Source: JAGWAZ01 sp050248595
GTDB lineage: Bacteria > Bacteroidota > Ignavibacteria > OLB7
Reading direction: 5' to 3'
NCBI GenBank assembly: GCA_050248595.1
Contig: JBFWSB010000055.1
Location: 1 to 15,993, forward strand
DNA: 15,993 bases
Below the pieces are notes generated by a model. The model was given only the letters and a program-made list of their open reading frames with translations. It was not told the DNA's origin and made no database searches. A program made the translations under genes and the position numbers. This document shows, piece by piece, positions 14,491 to 15,993 of this stretch. Position 1 is the first letter of the stretch. The number at the start of each line of letters is the position of its first letter.

Positions 14491-15480
14491 AACGTGATCC
14501 CCAAGCTCGCTATTTCCCATTTTCTCTATTGCGATCACAACGATAAACCCAACTACTGCGAGGGCAACTGCAATCCAGACTTCGGTTCCAAGTGCTGGCA
14601 AGATATTGTCCTGAACTAAGGGTTGGATTTCGCCATGTCGGTCGGTGTAAGTTTCGATAGTCTCTTTCCAGGGCCAGACTTTGCGGAGGCTCCCCAACAT
14701 CAGTCCAGTTAGGAGTGCAACGGTAAGGTCGTGGTATCGTTTGAAGAGCCAGCCGAGAAATTGCGCGAAGGTAATCAAGCCGATACCGCAGCCGAGGGCA
14801 AACGTTCCGAGAATCACTCCATCTTCGGTTGTAAATGTTCCGTCACTAATCTTTGCTACTCGTCCGACAATGAACTCGTACTTGCTGAGTAAGAGTAAGA
14901 TAAACGAGCCGGAGATGCCGGGGAGAATCATTGCACAGATTGCTAAAGCACCACTCAAGAAGACAAACCCGAGATCATCGGGAGTTTGTGCTGGAACCAA
15001 TCCTACGAGGATGTAAGCGGCAATGGCTGTTACGAGCAAGGCTACTACAAGAAGTAAGTTCCACTTTGGAATCCGTCTGCTTACTACCAAAACAGAAGCT
15101 AAAACAAGACCGAAGAAGAAGCTCCAGAGATAGACCGGTTGGTTTTCGAGAAGCCAGGTCATCAACTTTGCTAAGGAGAGGATGGCAATGAGAACACCGG
15201 TGAGAACTGATAGTAGGAAGGGGAGATTGATTGCGCGGGCAGCATCCTTTAGCTTAAAGGTAACAACTGCCCGAAGGAAATCAGGACGCCCGACCGCTCT
15301 GATCGAAGAGATCAGCTCTTCGTAGATGCCGAGGATGAAGGCCATTGTCCCACCCGAGACTCCGGGAACTACGTCGCAGGCTCCCATTGCCATCCCGCGA
15401 GCACCGAGACCGAGATAATCTTTGAATCCACGCTCTTTCAATTCAGTCCTCTTGCTCTGATGGTGTTGTAGTTCTGACAT
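14488..15480 (-). CDS. popT: DUF368 polyprenyl-phosphate transporter (PopT-like)
   Basis: A 330-residue polytopic membrane protein with about eight to nine hydrophobic segments. It carries the two inverted-repeat signature loops of DUF368: ACDVVPGVSGGTMAFILGIY (34-53) and ILPGISGSFILLLLSKYE (185-202). DUF368 proteins (PopT) are reported to return undecaprenyl phosphate, the lipid carrier for peptidoglycan and other surface glycans, across the cytoplasmic membrane. Its proximity to a penicillin-binding protein and a GT-C-like membrane protein fits cell-envelope work, though they are not one operon. The start ATG at 15480 gives a normal-length protein with a soluble N-terminal tail of about 20 residues; there is only a weak ribosome binding site. 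The stop lies in repeat copy D. The 241-bp gap upstream, shared with the divergent DUF2723 gene, shows no other gene. Confidence 0.88.
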   Translation of the reverse strand: MSELQHHQSKRTELKERGFKDYLGLGARGMAMGACDVVPGVSGGTMAFILGIYEELISSIRAVGRPDFLRAVVTFKLKDAARAINLPFLLSVLTGVLIAILSLAKLMTWLLENQPVYLWSFFFGLVLASVLVVSRRIPKWNLLLVVALLVTAIAAYILVGLVPAQTPDDLGFVFLSGALAICAMILPGISGSFILLLLSKYEFIVGRVAKISDGTFTTEDGVILGTFALGCGIGLITFAQFLGWLFKRYHDLTVALLTGLMLGSLRKVWPWKETIETYTDRHGEIQPLVQDNILPALGTEVWIAVALAVVGFIVVIAIEKMGNSELGDHV

Positions 15481-15721
15481 TCCGGTCTCTTCTGTTTTGA
15501 ATCAAATGAATCGTTCTACTCAGTGATGATATCGTGTAGATGATCGGAAGCTCTGCTGTTCGTATTCGCCTACATCTGTCACAATCCATCGAATCACTGT
15601 CCCATTCCCCAACCAAGCTGGAGAAGAAGGGAGCAAATATACGAGAGTCAGCGAATCGCTCCGTATCTTCGCACGTTTGGAATAATTGCAGACTTTTGAA
15701 TCTCTCACTTAACTGATTCAG

Positions 15722-15993
15722 ATGGAGAACAGACGACTACACCAATTAGTGGCACTTGCTGCAGGACTCGTCACGGCGACGCTCTGCCTTCTTACAATGA
15801 ACCACACCATCGGGTTTGTCGACAGTGGCGAGATGGCTGCTGCCGCCTCGATCCTCGGCGTTCCACACCCGACCGGTTATCCCCTTCTGATGATTCTCGG
15901 GCACGTTGCCACGATTCTTATACCGGGACGTGACATCGTTGTGTTGAACATCTTGGCTGCACTCTTAGCCGGTGGGGGAGCAGGTGTAATGGC
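15722..15993 (+). CDS. DUF2723 (TMEM260-like, GT-C type) membrane protein, N-terminus only
   Basis: Ninety codons are visible before the right edge. After a first transmembrane helix comes FVDSGEMAAAASILGVPHPT (33-52) followed by GYPLLMILGHVATILIP, which is the hallmark N-terminal loop of DUF2723 proteins. The Asp-Ser-Gly-Glu element lies in the first extracytoplasmic loop, as in GT-C glycosyltransferases that use polyprenyl-phosphate sugars. The human relative TMEM260 is an O-mannosyltransferase; bacterial members, frequent in Bacteroidota and Chlorobiota, are mostly uncharacterised. The ATG at 15722 (MENRRLHQ...) places a short basic N-terminus before the first helix. Its neighbour DUF368/PopT recycles a polyprenyl phosphate, so a shared lipid-carrier theme is possible but speculative. 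Confidence 0.78.
   Translation, partial: MENRRLHQLVALAAGLVTATLCLLTMNHTIGFVDSGEMAAAASILGVPHPTGYPLLMILGHVATILIPGRDIVVLNILAALLAGGGAGVM

Noticed and set aside
15520..15708. Minus-strand open frame of 62 codons before the DUF2723 gene
   Set aside because: No ribosome binding site, no domain or membrane feature, and it occupies the promoter region between two divergent genes.

Overview
This is a gene-dense bacterial chromosomal segment of moderate GC, with twelve complete genes and two cut by the window ends. I see no tRNA, rRNA, CRISPR array, transposase or phage gene. The content includes the bacillithiol deacetylase BshB1, a CrtC-type carotenoid hydratase beside a carotenoid-type glycosyltransferase, a DUF2723 membrane protein and a Spy/LTxxQ periplasmic protein. 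Most starts lack a clear Shine-Dalgarno sequence. Together these favour a Bacteroidota/Chlorobiota-type (FCB group) lineage, but Chloroflexota or another phylum is not excluded. This placement is inference, because no marker gene is present.

Layout. 1-1393 (-): FAD-dependent dehydrogenase of the COG2509 type, 3' end missing. 1677-2489 (+): exported protein made of two Spy-like units in tandem, followed by an intrinsic terminator. 2577-2930: a mosaic of intergenic repeats ending in eleven perfect TCAACTC heptamers. 2978-3829 (+): PPP-type metallophosphatase, convergent with and overlapping the stop of a GIDE-domain membrane protein (3826-4635, -). A run of minus-strand genes follows, reading down from 8175: GT2 glycosyltransferase, Cys-rich membrane protein, KduD-like short-chain dehydrogenase, BshB1 deacetylase, GIDE protein. 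Divergent from the glycosyltransferase is a CrtC-like hydratase (8293-9411, +), and the two could together make a glycosylated hydroxy-carotenoid.

9477-11659 (+) holds an FHA protein with an FhaA-like N-terminal domain, followed after 26 bp by a class B penicillin-binding protein. This pairing recalls the actinobacterial fhaA...pbpA cluster for cell-wall growth, here without kinase, phosphatase or SEDS gene in view. A large STAND-type ATPase with TPRs (11797-14247, +) follows. After a gap containing three compact hairpins comes a DUF368/PopT polyprenyl-phosphate transporter (14488-15480, -), and the window ends in the start of a DUF2723 GT-C-like membrane protein (15722-15993, +).

The most unusual feature is a family of degenerate CAACTCT repeats in five separate intergenic gaps, always with the pyrimidine-rich strand on +, whatever the direction of the adjacent genes. 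Three minus-strand genes have their stop codons inside these repeats. In two of them a 58-bp copy places the stop at exactly the same offset. The other main leads are the FHA-PBP-STAND cluster, the triple-hairpin gap behind a perfect TATAAT, and the carotenoid glycoside pair.
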